From CAXBMB01 sp963976695 (GTDB taxonomy: Bacteria > Pseudomonadota > Alphaproteobacteria > Kiloniellales > DSM-21159): a DNA stretch of 52,377 nucleotides. This document shows positions 43,342-52,323 of the stretch, in pieces. Both the position numbers and the translations under genes were made by a program. The DNA lies in assembly GCA_963976695.1 (NCBI GenBank), contig CAXBMB010000021.1, positions 1 to 52,377 on the forward strand. Direction: 5' to 3'. Positions within the stretch are counted from its first letter, which is position 1, and every line of letters begins with the position of its first letter. The notes below the pieces were generated by a model, which did no database searches, was not told the origin of the DNA, and saw only the letters and a list, made by a program, of their open reading frames with translations.

Positions 43342-43983
43342 CTAGTCAGCGTCGACGAACGCCAGACGCAAACCGAGGAGAATCAGCAGCGATCCGGCCA
43401 CCCTGTTGGTGATCACCGCGGTTTTCTCACTGCGGGCCAAAAAGCGACGCAGCTGCCCGCCGGCAAAGCCCGCCGTCGCCATCACGCAAAAGGACACAAC
43501 CAGGAAGATCACGCCCAAGACCAGAAACTGGCTGGCGACAGAACCTTTGGCGGGATCAACGAACTGCGGCAGCAGAGCCAGGAAAAACAGCGCAACCTTC
43601 GGATTGAGCAAATTCATCAGGATGGTCTGGCGGTAAATCGCGGCGATTTTCTTGTCCGCTTTCTTGTCCGCGCCCCCGCGCGCAAGATCCAGGCCCGAAC
43701 GATCCAGCCACATCCGCACCCCCAAGTAGAGCAGATAGGCCGCGCCTGCCAATTTAACCACCAGGAAGGCTTGCGTGGAGGCCGCCAGAATCGCCGAGAA
43801 CCCCACCACCGCCAAGAAAATATGGCCCAGGATACCGGTGCAGAGCCCGGCCGCCGCCGCCAACCCGGCCTTGGGACCCTGGGCGGCGCCGCGCACCAGC
43901 ACATAGATGATGTCGGGTCCCGGCGTCAGGCCCAGCGCGATGGACAGCAGGGTGAAGGTGGCAAGGGTCGAAAGGTCGGGCAT
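43342..43983 (-). CDS. LysE family exporter
   Basis: 213 aa. Six hydrophobic segments and the family start FTLLSIALGLTPGPDIIYVLVRGAAQGPKAGLAAAAG, then NLLNPKVALFFLALLPQFV. LysE/RhtB proteins export lysine, arginine, homoserine or other amino acids across the inner membrane. The ATG at 43983 is fixed by the family N-terminus and AGAGAAAG upstream; the longer frame is Arg/Pro-rich and not used. It lies upstream of the class I LysRS gene on the same strand, about 250 bases away, which makes lysine a plausible but unproven substrate. Confidence 0.88.
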   Translation of the reverse strand: MPDLSTLATFTLLSIALGLTPGPDIIYVLVRGAAQGPKAGLAAAAGLCTGILGHIFLAVVGFSAILAASTQAFLVVKLAGAAYLLYLGVRMWLDRSGLDLARGGADKKADKKIAAIYRQTILMNLLNPKVALFFLALLPQFVDPAKGSVASQFLVLGVIFLVVSFCVMATAGFAGGQLRRFLARSEKTAVITNRVAGSLLILLGLRLAFVDAD

Positions 43984-44285
43984 GTGGACTTTCTCTCTGA
44001 ACGGCCCGCCAAGATCCGCAGCGCCACCAGCCCGCACAGTCCCGGCCCGCGCAGTCCCGGTTGGGGAAAGCCGGTCGGGGAAAACCCGGCGGAAGGCGGG
44101 GCGCGGCGAGCGGGACCCGGATCGGACGGCGCGCGGCAACCTGGCAATCGCAAACGGTTTGACGAAACAAAGCATCGGATCGACCGATCCAGTTGCTTAG
44201 CGGTCCCGTCGCAACAAGCCAACAAAAATCGCCCGCCCGGCCTTTCCAGCTTGCCAAGTCATGCCGGGCGTTCTAGGCACGAGGC

Positions 44286-47129
44286 ATGAGCGAAGCGCCC
44301 CCTCTTTCGACCTCCTCTGGCGGACCCGCGCGCGATCGGGCCCAAGACGCCCCCGCCGGACCGCCGCCGGCCTTGGTCGCCGGATTCAAGGGCGCTGTCT
44401 GGTTGACCGCCGAGGGCGAGGTCAAGGAACCGAGCGCCAGGCAAGTCGCGAGTTGGAGCAGCCAGACCCCGCCGCTGCTGTGCCATGCGCCGGCGACCGC
44501 GCGCCGTCTGGGGCTGGCCGCCCTACCCGGCTTTGACCTGCTGGAACTCTACGCCTTCGTTCGCCCAGCGTCGTTTTGCGCCCCCACGCCGCGGGGCCTG
44601 GCGCGAAAGTATTCCCTGCCCGAACCGATCGAACTGGCGGACCAGGCCCTGGTGCTGCTGCAGGTCGCCGACCTGCTGCTGAAAGAGTTGGCGACCCGCA
44701 AAGGCAAGGACAGACAGGCTCTGGACCTCGCCTTCGCCATGGCCCAGGCCGGATGGCTGTGGGGGCCGGTGGTGCTGCGCGCGCTGGGCTATGGCCCGGG
44801 CAGCGACCAGCCCAACCCGCGCCTGGGCTACGAGGTTTGGCAGCGGCTGGGCGAATGGCAGGAACTGGCGCCCCCACCGCCGCCCGACCACCATCCGGTC
44901 AGCGCGCACGCGGCCCGCGAGCGCCTGGCGAGCCTGCTGGACGACAGCGCCGAAAGCCGGCCCGAACAGGCGGACTATTCCGGCCAGGTGGCCGCCGCCT
45001 TCTCCGCAAGACACGCCGAGGGCGCCCCCAATCTGGTGTTGGCGGAAGCCGGCACGGGGGTGGGAAAAACCCTCGGCTACATCGCCCCGGCCAGCCTTTG
45101 GGCCGAGCTGAACCAGGCCCCGATCTGGCTCAGCACCTACACCCGCAACCTGCAGCGCCAGATCGATGACGAGCTGGCGAAGCTCTACCCGCAGGCCAAG
45201 GAGAAGCGTCAGAAAGTGGTGATCCGCAAAGGCCGGGAGAACTATCTCTGCCTGCTGAACTACGCCGAATCGGCCCGATCGCTGAGCGGCGACTGGCAGG
45301 GCAGCGGCGAGCGGGCCGTGGCGCTCGGCCTGCTGGCGCGCTGGATCGAAGCCAGCCGCGACGGCGACATGGTCGGCGGCGATTTCACCGGCTGGCTGGC
45401 CGACCTGTTGGGGCGTCCCCGCACCCTGGGGCTCACCGACCGGCGCGGGGAGTGTATCTATTCGGCCTGTGAATTCTACAAAACCTGCTTTATCGAAAAG
45501 TCGGTGCGCCGCGCCAAGCGGGCGCAGATCGTCGTCGCCAACCATGCCCTGGTGATGATCCAGGCGGCCCTGGGCGCCAGCGAGGAAGGCGGCCTGCCGC
45601 CGCACTATGTGTTCGACGAGGGCCACCATCTTTTCGACGCCGCCGACAGCGCCTTTGCCTGTCATCTAAGCGGCTACGAGACCCGCGACCTGCGGCGCTG
45701 GCTGCTCGGCAATGAGGGGGGACGCCGGGGCGCCGGGGCCGGCCGGGTCAAGGGCCTGAAGCGACGGTTGGAGGACTTTCTCGACGGCGAGGACGGGTTG
45801 CGGGCGGCGCTGGATCAGGTACTGCGGGCGGCGCGCGACCTACCGGCGGAAAACTGGCACAGCCGCCTGTCGGAGGGCCGGCCCGAGGGACCCTGCGAAA
45901 CCTTTTTGTCCCTGGTGCGCCAGCAGGTTTTCGCCCGCGCGCAGAAGGCCGGGGAAGGATACAGCCTGGAGTGTTCGCTCCAACCGGTGATCGCCGGCTT
46001 GCCAGAAGCCGCCCAGACCCTGGACCGGGCGCTGCGCGACCTGCTGGCGCCGCTGCAGGCGGTGGAAACCTGTCTGGCGCGGAAACTCGACCAGGACGCC
46101 GAGGAGCTGGACAGCGACGCGCGGCGGCGGATTGAAGCCACCCTGCGCGCGTTGCAGCGGCGCGCCACTACCCAGATCAAGGCCTGGAAAGAGATGCTGG
46201 CCTGCCTGGAAAAGCAAACCCCGGCCGACTACATCGACTGGCTGGCGGTGGAGCGCAGCGAGGGGCGCGAGGTGGACATCGGCTATTTCCGCCATCATCT
46301 GGATCCCACCCGCGCCTTTGCCGCCACGGTGCTGGCCCCGGCCCAGGGGGCGCTGGTCACCTCGGCGACCCTGACCGACCGCACGGGACAAAGGCAGCAG
46401 GACTGGGCGGCCGCCAAGGCCCGCACCGGCGCCTGTCACCTTCCGCTAGCCGCACAGGAAGTGAGCGTTCCCTCACCCTTCGACTATGCTCGGCAGACCC
46501 GTGTTTTGGTGGTCAACGACGTCCGCAAGGACGACTTGGATCAAGTGGCCGCGGCCTTGCGGGAACTGTTTCTGGCCGCCGGCGGCGGCGGGTTGGGGCT
46601 CTTTACCGCGATCTCCCGCCTGAAGGCGGTTCATCGGCGCATCGCCGTGGCGTTGGAGACGGCGGGCATCGACCTGCACGCGCAACACATCGACGGCATT
46701 GATGTGGCGACGCTGGTGGAAATCTTCCGCGCCGAAACCCATTCCTGCCTGCTGGGAACCGATGCGGTGCGCGACGGCATTGACGTGCCCGGCGATTCGC
46801 TGCGCCTGATCGTCTTCGACCGGGTGCCCTGGCCACGGCCCGACTTGCGCCACAAAGCCCGGCGGGCCCACTTCGGCAAGCGCCACTATGACGACATGCT
46901 CACCCGCTTCAAACTGCGCCAGGCCTATGGCCGGCTGATCCGCCGGGCTGACGACAGAGGAGTCTTCGTCCTGCTTGACCCGATGATGCCTTCACGGCTC
47001 GCCACCGCCTTCCCGGAAGGGGTGGAAATCCAGCGCGTCGGCCTGGCCCAGGCGATTGCCGAAACCCGCGACTTCCTGGGCCGCAACCCGGCCCAGGCCC
47101 GGTTGGCCGAGGGCGACCTGCCATTTTAG
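44286..47129 (+). CDS. DinG/Rad3-like ATP-dependent DNA helicase
   Basis: 947 aa. A superfamily 2 helicase of the iron-sulfur type. Walker A is AEAGTGVGKTLGY (about 255). Cysteines for the 4Fe-4S cluster lie in GECIYSACEFYKTC (about 390-405). The DEAH box reads DEGH (VFDEGHHLFD). The last motif is QAYGRLIRRADDRGVFVLLDP. Such enzymes unwind 5'-tailed DNA and R-loops. The 230-residue N-terminal region before Walker A has no recognised domain, and the exonuclease of some DinG proteins is not visible. The stop TAG merges with a degenerate CTAG-type element. Confidence 0.88.
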   Translation: MSEAPPLSTSSGGPARDRAQDAPAGPPPALVAGFKGAVWLTAEGEVKEPSARQVASWSSQTPPLLCHAPATARRLGLAALPGFDLLELYAFVRPASFCAPTPRGLARKYSLPEPIELADQALVLLQVADLLLKELATRKGKDRQALDLAFAMAQAGWLWGPVVLRALGYGPGSDQPNPRLGYEVWQRLGEWQELAPPPPPDHHPVSAHAARERLASLLDDSAESRPEQADYSGQVAAAFSARHAEGAPNLVLAEAGTGVGKTLGYIAPASLWAELNQAPIWLSTYTRNLQRQIDDELAKLYPQAKEKRQKVVIRKGRENYLCLLNYAESARSLSGDWQGSGERAVALGLLARWIEASRDGDMVGGDFTGWLADLLGRPRTLGLTDRRGECIYSACEFYKTCFIEKSVRRAKRAQIVVANHALVMIQAALGASEEGGLPPHYVFDEGHHLFDAADSAFACHLSGYETRDLRRWLLGNEGGRRGAGAGRVKGLKRRLEDFLDGEDGLRAALDQVLRAARDLPAENWHSRLSEGRPEGPCETFLSLVRQQVFARAQKAGEGYSLECSLQPVIAGLPEAAQTLDRALRDLLAPLQAVETCLARKLDQDAEELDSDARRRIEATLRALQRRATTQIKAWKEMLACLEKQTPADYIDWLAVERSEGREVDIGYFRHHLDPTRAFAATVLAPAQGALVTSATLTDRTGQRQQDWAAAKARTGACHLPLAAQEVSVPSPFDYARQTRVLVVNDVRKDDLDQVAAALRELFLAAGGGGLGLFTAISRLKAVHRRIAVALETAGIDLHAQHIDGIDVATLVEIFRAETHSCLLGTDAVRDGIDVPGDSLRLIVFDRVPWPRPDLRHKARRAHFGKRHYDDMLTRFKLRQAYGRLIRRADDRGVFVLLDPMMPSRLATAFPEGVEIQRVGLAQAIAETRDFLGRNPAQARLAEGDLPF

Positions 47130-47162
47130 TCTGTGATCGAGGTGAACCGCAGCGCCGCGCTT
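47126..47162 (+). repeat. CTAG-headed dispersed element, variant copy at the helicase stop
   Basis: TTAGTCTGTGATCGAGG head, then AGCGC-C-GCGCT hairpin at 47151-47161. The TAG is the helicase stop codon. The first base differs from the usual CTAG. Confidence 0.5.
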
Positions 47163-47183
47163 CCAGTTAGCGCGCGCCGCCTG

Positions 47184-47783
47184 CTATCCGCCGATTGGCG
47201 GCGGGGCCGGGGTCGGCGGAATTTTCCCAAGCTCGAGAAACAGCGCGCGGTTGGTCAGCTTGGTCAGCGGCTCATAGTCCATTCGCGCGACGAAACCGCT
47301 GTGGTACTGGGTCGCCCCAATCACAAAGAAATTTCCCGCCTTATCCCGCAGCGGCAGAATAATCCGCTCACTCAGGCGCTCCTGTTCGCGCTGTCGCAGT
47401 GAGACCAACGCGCACGGCCGCTCGATCGTCTGGCGCCAGAGATAACGCCCGCGCATGCCGCTTTCCTTGCCCATCAGTTCATCCAGATATTGCCCCGGCT
47501 TATAGTGCCCCTGGCGAACGGTGAGGATGTTGTTGCCCACCAGCTTGATGAAGAAGTTTTTCCGCTGCGGGTCATACTGGTAGAGGAAAACGTCCGCCAG
47601 GAAGCGCTTGAACAGGGTGATGTCGAGCGCTTCCTTGTCGGGCAGGCGCTCGCCACGCCAAATCTGGCGCCAGGCCGCAAACAGCGCCCGGGGCGGCGCG
47701 CTGGTTATCAACCGCTCGAAATCCGCCAAGTCGGCGCATCGCTCTTCACCAAAGGATCTAAATGCGCGTTTCAAAAACAACAC
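47184..47783 (-). CDS. PAS_5-type protein, second copy in the window
   Basis: 199 aa. The pattern PPRALFAAWRQIWRGERLPDKEALDITLFKRFLADVFLYQYDPQRKNFFIKLVGNNI resembles the PAS_5 family. The core then has MGKESGMRGRYLWRQTIERPCALVS and RIILPLRDKAGNFFVIGATQY. A Pro-rich tail (PPTPAPPPIGG) ends it. No output domain. The start is taken as GTG at 47783 with AGGGA nine bases upstream, because a TGA closes the frame shortly before. It is convergent with the helicase gene and differs strongly from the copy at 21008, so not a recent duplicate. Confidence 0.75.
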   Translation of the reverse strand: MLFLKRAFRSFGEERCADLADFERLITSAPPRALFAAWRQIWRGERLPDKEALDITLFKRFLADVFLYQYDPQRKNFFIKLVGNNILTVRQGHYKPGQYLDELMGKESGMRGRYLWRQTIERPCALVSLRQREQERLSERIILPLRDKAGNFFVIGATQYHSGFVARMDYEPLTKLTNRALFLELGKIPPTPAPPPIGG

Positions 47784-47909
47784 AGCAACATCCCTAAAAC
47801 CTCATGAAGTAGTTATCCGTCGATGGATGACGCCGCCGTCCGGGCCCGAGCGCCTGGAACCGGTCGTGCGACCGAGCGCTTAACCCTCCGGTTCGGAAAA
47901 ACAGCTCGA

Positions 47910-48848
47910 TCAGCCCAGCCCCAAAAGGCTAAACAATACCGATAGGGTGACAACGGACAAGAGCGTGGTGATCAGAATCGAGGACGAGGCCCGCTGGACA
48001 TAAACGTCGTAGCGACTGGCCAGAACAAACACCAGCGCGCCAATCGGCAGCGCCGCTTGAATCACCGCGGCCTTGGCCCACAGCGGATCCATTTCAAAGA
48101 GATGGAACGCCAGATAGTAGGTGATGGCGGGCATCAGCAAGAGCTTCAGCAGGCTAAGCCAGATCACCTCGGCCAATCCGTCGCGCAGGCGCTTTCCCAC
48201 CAGGAACAACCCCATGGCGAAAAGTGCGCTGGGACCCGCCGCCGCGCCCAGGATCGTGGTGAAGTTGTCGATCGCCTGGGGCAGTGGAAAGCCCAGCGCG
48301 TTGTACAGCAGTCCGGCGACAGCCGACGTCACCAGGGGGTTTTTTACCAGGCCGACCCCGGCGTTGCGCAGCAGCACCAGGCTGCTCTGCCCTTCGTGGC
48401 GATCGGCTTCCAGAAAGATCACCCCGAACGCCATCACCAGGGCGCCGTTGTAAACAGTGGTGATCACCGCGGGCAGCACGCCGTCTTCACCGAAGGCGAT
48501 CAGCAGCAGCGGAATGCCCATATAGCCGGTGTTGGAGAAGATCGAGGCGATTCCTCCCAGGGTAATTTCACCCAGGCGGCCATGAAAAAAGAAGGTGTTG
48601 ACCAGCAGGCACAGCGCAAAGGTGCCCAGGACGCCGCCGGTGAAGGCCGCCAGGAACGGCCAGTTGAAAACCTCGCTCAAGGCCACCTGGGACATGGAGC
48701 CAAAAAACAACGCCGGCAGCGCGATGTAGTAGACAAAGCCGTTGAGCGCTTTGCTGCTGTCTTCGCCCAGCAACCCTGTCCGGCCGGAAAAATAGCCCGC
48801 CGCCATGATGGCGAAGACCGGCAAAACCACATTGATAATTGCTTCCAT
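47910..48848 (-). CDS. AEC family permease (auxin efflux carrier type)
   Basis: 312 aa. About ten spans. It starts INVVLPVFAIMAAGYFSGRTGLL and ends VQRASSSILITTLLSVVTLSVLFSLL, both typical. The internal repeat of the family is visible as two five-span halves, each with a broken helix (GYMGIPLLLIAFG; LPIGALVFVLAS). Bacterial members carry malate, malonate or other carboxylates; the plant-hormone name is historical. Substrate unknown. It is divergent from the TerB-like gene. Confidence 0.88.
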   Translation of the reverse strand: MEAIINVVLPVFAIMAAGYFSGRTGLLGEDSSKALNGFVYYIALPALFFGSMSQVALSEVFNWPFLAAFTGGVLGTFALCLLVNTFFFHGRLGEITLGGIASIFSNTGYMGIPLLLIAFGEDGVLPAVITTVYNGALVMAFGVIFLEADRHEGQSSLVLLRNAGVGLVKNPLVTSAVAGLLYNALGFPLPQAIDNFTTILGAAAGPSALFAMGLFLVGKRLRDGLAEVIWLSLLKLLLMPAITYYLAFHLFEMDPLWAKAAVIQAALPIGALVFVLASRYDVYVQRASSSILITTLLSVVTLSVLFSLLGLG

Positions 48849-49050
48849 GGTTCGAATTAACCTTCCCTGCCCAGGCTGTCGAGCGCCGGTCCGGCACAGC
48901 TCTTATGCGTTCACCTGCCGCTCGACCGGCACCCCGTTCGGGCAGATCATCCTGGGTAAAATACCAGCCGAGAGCATAAAGCCGCTTGCTGAAAAACCAA
49001 GTTCTTGTTGCGCCGCACGCCCGCTGTCGCGCCGCCCCCCGGGCCGATCC

Positions 49051-49079
49051 TTGACCCCTTGGCCCACAGCCCCTACTGT
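49051..49079 (+). promoter_or_regulatory. Probable promoter of the TerB-like gene
   Basis: TTGACC at 49051-49056, 17 bases, TACTGT at 49074-49079. It would give a long leader of about 142 bases before the ATG at 49228. The other sequence in the 380-base divergent gap shows nothing I can name. Confidence 0.5.
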
Positions 49080-49227
49080 CCGCCAACGTCACCCAAGGTC
49101 CCCGGGGGAGCCCCGCGCCGGTTGTGCGCGCCAAGGCTGCTCCACCCCCTTCGTATCGATCAAAAAGGCGCGGTGAAATTGCTCCCGACTTTACCTTGCC
49201 AGATCTAGAGGATAGCGGTTTTTAAGT

Positions 49228-49632
49228 ATGCTCGATCATCACTCAGCCCTGATCTACACCATGGTTGTGGCCTCCGCCGCCGACCAGGAAATGACCGACT
49301 CTGAAGTCGCCATCATGAGCGACATCATCAAACTGCTGCCGATTTTCAAAGGCTACGATACCGACCGGATCAGCCAAACCGCCGCCGAATGCGCCGCGCT
49401 GCTGTCCGAGGTCGACGGCATCGAGCAGATCATTGATTTGATCGATGAGGCCTTGCCGGAGCGGCTGCGCGAAACGGCTTACGCCTTGGCGGTCGATGTG
49501 GTGGCGGCCGACGGCGTGGCCTCGCAGGAAGAGCTGCGCTTGCTGGAAATATTCCGCCATACCGTCAAGGTTGGCCGCCTGGAAGCGGCGGCCATTGAAC
49601 GCGGCGCGGCGGCGCGGTTCCGCACCCTCTAA
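49228..49632 (+). CDS. TerB-like helical protein
   Basis: 134 aa. The helical pattern LIYTMVVASAADQEMTDSEVAIMSDIIKLLP and AYALAVDVVAADGVASQEELRLLEIFRH is that of the TerB/DjlA-type family, whose repeated A-D-G/D-x-x-x-x-x-E motif may bind metal. Here both acidic clusters are present (about 18-27 and 90-99). These small proteins are scattered widely in alphaproteobacteria without the tellurite-resistance genes, so the TerB name does not show tellurite resistance. A GAGGA lies further upstream than usual. Confidence 0.78.
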   Translation: MLDHHSALIYTMVVASAADQEMTDSEVAIMSDIIKLLPIFKGYDTDRISQTAAECAALLSEVDGIEQIIDLIDEALPERLRETAYALAVDVVAADGVASQEELRLLEIFRHTVKVGRLEAAAIERGAAARFRTL

Positions 49633-49691
49633 TCCGCGTTAACCCGGCGCGGTTTTCTTCTGATCGGCGCGGGCTGTTCCGGCACCGGAAC

Positions 49692-49720
49692 GGCCCCGTC
49701 GCCACCGCGCGGACGGGGCC
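49692..49720 (+). terminator. Hairpin after the TerB-like gene
   Basis: GGCCCCGTC at 49692-49700 pairs exactly with GACGGGGCC at 49712-49720 over an 11-base loop. There is no T run directly after it; a T-rich tract comes about 40 bases later. Confidence 0.5.
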
Positions 49721-49759
49721 GCTTGCCAGGTTGGCAGCAGTCTCGTCACTTTGCTGCTA

Positions 49760-49860
49760 TCTTATTGTTTTTTTTATTTTATTTGCACAAGCTGCTTCTT
49801 GAGTCATACTGATTGTCCGGTCCCGATTGGACCCTGACTGACCTTTTGGGACCGTTCCTT
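49760..49860 (+). promoter_or_regulatory. A/T-rich tract, possible promoter and stem-loop upstream of usg
   Basis: A strikingly T-rich run (49760-49788) precedes TTGCAC, 16 bases and CATACT, a fair promoter. After it GGTCCC and GGGACC (with an inner GGTCC-GGACC pair) could form alternative hairpins in the leader of the usg gene. Confidence 0.35.
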
Positions 49861-49883
49861 GGACTGGTGCAAAGGAGCAACCC

Positions 49884-50147
49884 ATGGCGGAACTCTTAAG
49901 GCAGATGAAAAACTACCGTCTGACCACGGCGGAAATTCTCTATCACCTGCCGGATCACCCGGGCCTACTGCAAAGCTATCTCTGGCAGGACTATGATTTG
50001 GCGCCCGCCTTTCCCGAACTGAACCGTTTTCTGACCTTCTGGACCAAAGAACTGGACGGCCCGCTGCACTCGGTTGTCGTGGCTCATGTGCCGCTGATCA
50101 CCGAAGGCGAGACCCGTTTTGTCGATATGGAACTGCCGCTGCACTAG
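49884..50147 (+). CDS. usg: Usg family protein
   Basis: 87 aa. MAELLRQMKNYRLTTAEILYHLPDHPGLLQSYLWQDYDLAPAFPELNRFLTFWTKELDGPLHSV is the signature of Usg, a small alphaproteobacterial protein first noticed beside trp genes. Function unknown. The ATG has GGAG nine bases upstream. No trp gene is adjacent here, so the old link to the trp operon does not hold in this window. Its TAG stop is part of a CTAG-headed element. Confidence 0.88.
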   Translation: MAELLRQMKNYRLTTAEILYHLPDHPGLLQSYLWQDYDLAPAFPELNRFLTFWTKELDGPLHSVVVAHVPLITEGETRFVDMELPLH

Positions 50148-50160
50148 CGTCGGATCGGCT
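50144..50160 (+). repeat. CTAG-headed dispersed element, copy at the usg stop
   Basis: CTAGCGTCGGATCGGCT, matching the heads at 10076 and 43240. The TAG is the usg stop. Confidence 0.5.
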
Positions 50161-50337
50161 CACAGCCGCCCAGGGCGCGGTGTCGTCTGCCACGGCACTT
50201 TCCTCTCCGGTCGATCTAGCGGCGGGCGGCTTGGCGGCAACGGCGACGCAGCGCCGCGTGATCCGCTGGCCGGGCGACCTGGGGGCTTTTCGCAGATCCC
50301 TCTTTTCACCGTCGCTACTTTGCGTATAGTCGCCCAC

Positions 50338-51447
50338 ATGACAGACAGCGCCCCCAACACCCTGCCCTACGCGGACCGACGGTCAGCGGCCCGGGGCCAA
50401 GCCCCGCACCCCACCAAGGCCGTGGCCTATTGGCTGCTGACGGTTTGCGCCTTGATCTTCGCCATGGCGGTGATCGGCGCCATCACGCGGCTGACGGAAT
50501 CCGGCTTGTCGATCATGGAGTGGGCGCCGCTCAAGGGAACCCTGCCGCCGCTGAGTCAGGCCGAGTGGGAGCGGGTGTTTTCGCTCTACAAAGCCATTCC
50601 CCAGTACCGGGAACTGAACGCCGACATGGAGCTGGCCCAGTTTAAGCAGATTTTTTGGTGGGAGTGGCTGCACCGCCTATGGGGACGGATGATCGGCCTG
50701 GTCTTCGCGCTGCCGTTTTTCTGGTTTATCTGGCGCTACCGGTTGCCCCGCGCCCTCCAGATCAAGCTGTGGATCGCACTGAGCTTGGGCGCGCTGCAGG
50801 GCTTCATGGGCTGGTACATGGTGGCCAGCGGCTTTGCCGAACGCACCGAAGTCAGCCAGTACCGCTTGGTCATGCACCTGGGTTTGGCGCTGCTGATTTA
50901 CGGTTACCTCTTTTGGCTGGCGCTGTCGCTGCTGCTGCCGCCATCAGCCCGTCAGTCCAGCGCCGATGCCCGGCGCCTGCGCCCTTGGGTCGGGGTCTTG
51001 CTGGCGTTGGTCGCCTTGACCATCGCCTGGGGAGGCTTTGTCGCCGGGCTCAACGCCGGGCTGATTTACAACACCTTCCCGCTGATGGGCGGCGCGCTGG
51101 TGCCCGCCGACTACCTGACGCTCGATTCCTGGTGGCGCAATCACTTCGAAACCGCCGCCGCCGTGCAGTTCGATCACCGTCTGCTGGCCAGCCTGACCCT
51201 GCTGATGGCGGTCGCGCTGTTTGTCTGGAGCCGTCGACTGACGCTAAACCCCGGCCTTCGCCGCGCGCTGATCTTGATCCAGGCATGGGTGCTGGTCCAA
51301 CTGGCCCTGGGCATCGCCACCCTGCTGCTGGTGGTGCCGGTCTGGCTGGCGGCGCTGCATCAAGCCGGCGCCATCGTGCTTCTTACCCTGGTCCTCAACG
51401 CCCTCTACCGCCTCACCCCCGCCACCCGGGCGCGCCAGGCGCGTTAG
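50338..51447 (+). CDS. ctaA: Heme A synthase, COX15/CtaA
   Basis: 369 aa. Oxidises the C8 methyl of heme O to make heme A for cytochrome oxidase, in the inner membrane. About eight spans in two four-helix halves. Heme-ligand histidines are in WEWLHRLWGRMIGLVF, LVMHLGLALLIYGYLFW, VQFDHRLLASLTLL and LAALHQAGAIVLL. The first half has GAITRLTESGLSIMEWAPLKGTLPPLSQAEWERVF, the type-2 (COX15) pattern of alphaproteobacteria. The ATG at 50338 is chosen because the longer frame has no membrane or family sequence before it. No other oxidase-assembly gene is in the window. Confidence 0.95.
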   Translation: MTDSAPNTLPYADRRSAARGQAPHPTKAVAYWLLTVCALIFAMAVIGAITRLTESGLSIMEWAPLKGTLPPLSQAEWERVFSLYKAIPQYRELNADMELAQFKQIFWWEWLHRLWGRMIGLVFALPFFWFIWRYRLPRALQIKLWIALSLGALQGFMGWYMVASGFAERTEVSQYRLVMHLGLALLIYGYLFWLALSLLLPPSARQSSADARRLRPWVGVLLALVALTIAWGGFVAGLNAGLIYNTFPLMGGALVPADYLTLDSWWRNHFETAAAVQFDHRLLASLTLLMAVALFVWSRRLTLNPGLRRALILIQAWVLVQLALGIATLLLVVPVWLAALHQAGAIVLLTLVLNALYRLTPATRARQAR

Positions 51448-51677
51448 CGGCGAAGTCGCGCTGGGGTTGGCGGCGGACCCGCGGCGCCACGCGTTGCTTT
51501 ACCGGCCGCGCACGCCCAAGCGGGCCGGGTCGCGCCGAAAAAAACGCAAGACGGCAGGCCTTGGACGCGGCTATATATTCGGTATCGCCCGCCGATCTTG
51601 CGGCGGACCGCCGGTAGCACCCCGCCAAAAAGGCGCGCCCGGCCGCCTCGGCACCCCCCCTCACACAGGAAACCCGC

Positions 51678-52301
51678 ATGTTCATCATTGGCCGCAACCT
51701 ATCGCCTTTTTCCCGCCGCTGTGTCATTTCGCTCAAACTTCTCGGTCTGGAGTTCGAGCGTCGGGAACTGGCGACCGGACCGGACTTTGATGAAATCCTG
51801 TCGTCCAATCCGGTTGGCCGGGTGCCCGCCCTGGTGCTGGACGATGGGCGGGTGATCTACGACAGCGCCTCGATTCTCGACTGGATCGACCAGCAGGTCG
51901 GTGCCGAGCGCGCGCTAATTCCTTTGGGCGGCGAGGCGCGCATCGACGTTCTGGCCCTGACCACCCTGGCCCTGGCCACCATGGAAAAGGCCGTCGCGGT
52001 GGTCTATGAAATCAACCACCGCCCCACCGAAAAGGTTCATCCCGATTGGCTGGCCCGTTTGAACCGACAGGCCCAAGGCGGCCTCACCGCCCTGGAGGCC
52101 AAGCTGGGCGACAACAGCCACTTCCACGGCGATCGCGTGACCCAGGCCGACATCACCGCCGCCGTGCTCTACGACTTCGCCAGCGTGATGACCCCGGCGC
52201 TGTTGGCGGACAACGCCCTGCCGCGACTGGCCGCCCACCTGGCGCGAATGAACCGGTTACCGGCCTTCCAGGAAACCGATCTGGCGCCGTTCAGAAAGTA
52301 G
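51678..52301 (+). CDS. Glutathione S-transferase family protein
   Basis: 207 aa. The N-terminal thioredoxin fold reads MFIIGRNLSPFSRRCVISLKLLGLEFERRELATG with a Ser-Pro-Phe-Ser-x-x-Cys region at the glutathione site, the cis-Pro in NPVGRVPALVLDDG and DSASILDWID for the glutamyl end. The helical C-terminal domain (about 85-200) has the N-capping type sequence VTQADITAAVLYDF. AGGAA lies upstream of the ATG. Substrate unknown. The 230-base gap before it holds no gene I can support. Confidence 0.87.
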   Translation: MFIIGRNLSPFSRRCVISLKLLGLEFERRELATGPDFDEILSSNPVGRVPALVLDDGRVIYDSASILDWIDQQVGAERALIPLGGEARIDVLALTTLALATMEKAVAVVYEINHRPTEKVHPDWLARLNRQAQGGLTALEAKLGDNSHFHGDRVTQADITAAVLYDFASVMTPALLADNALPRLAAHLARMNRLPAFQETDLAPFRK

Positions 52302-52323
52302 CGCGGCCGGAACGGGAAAAATT

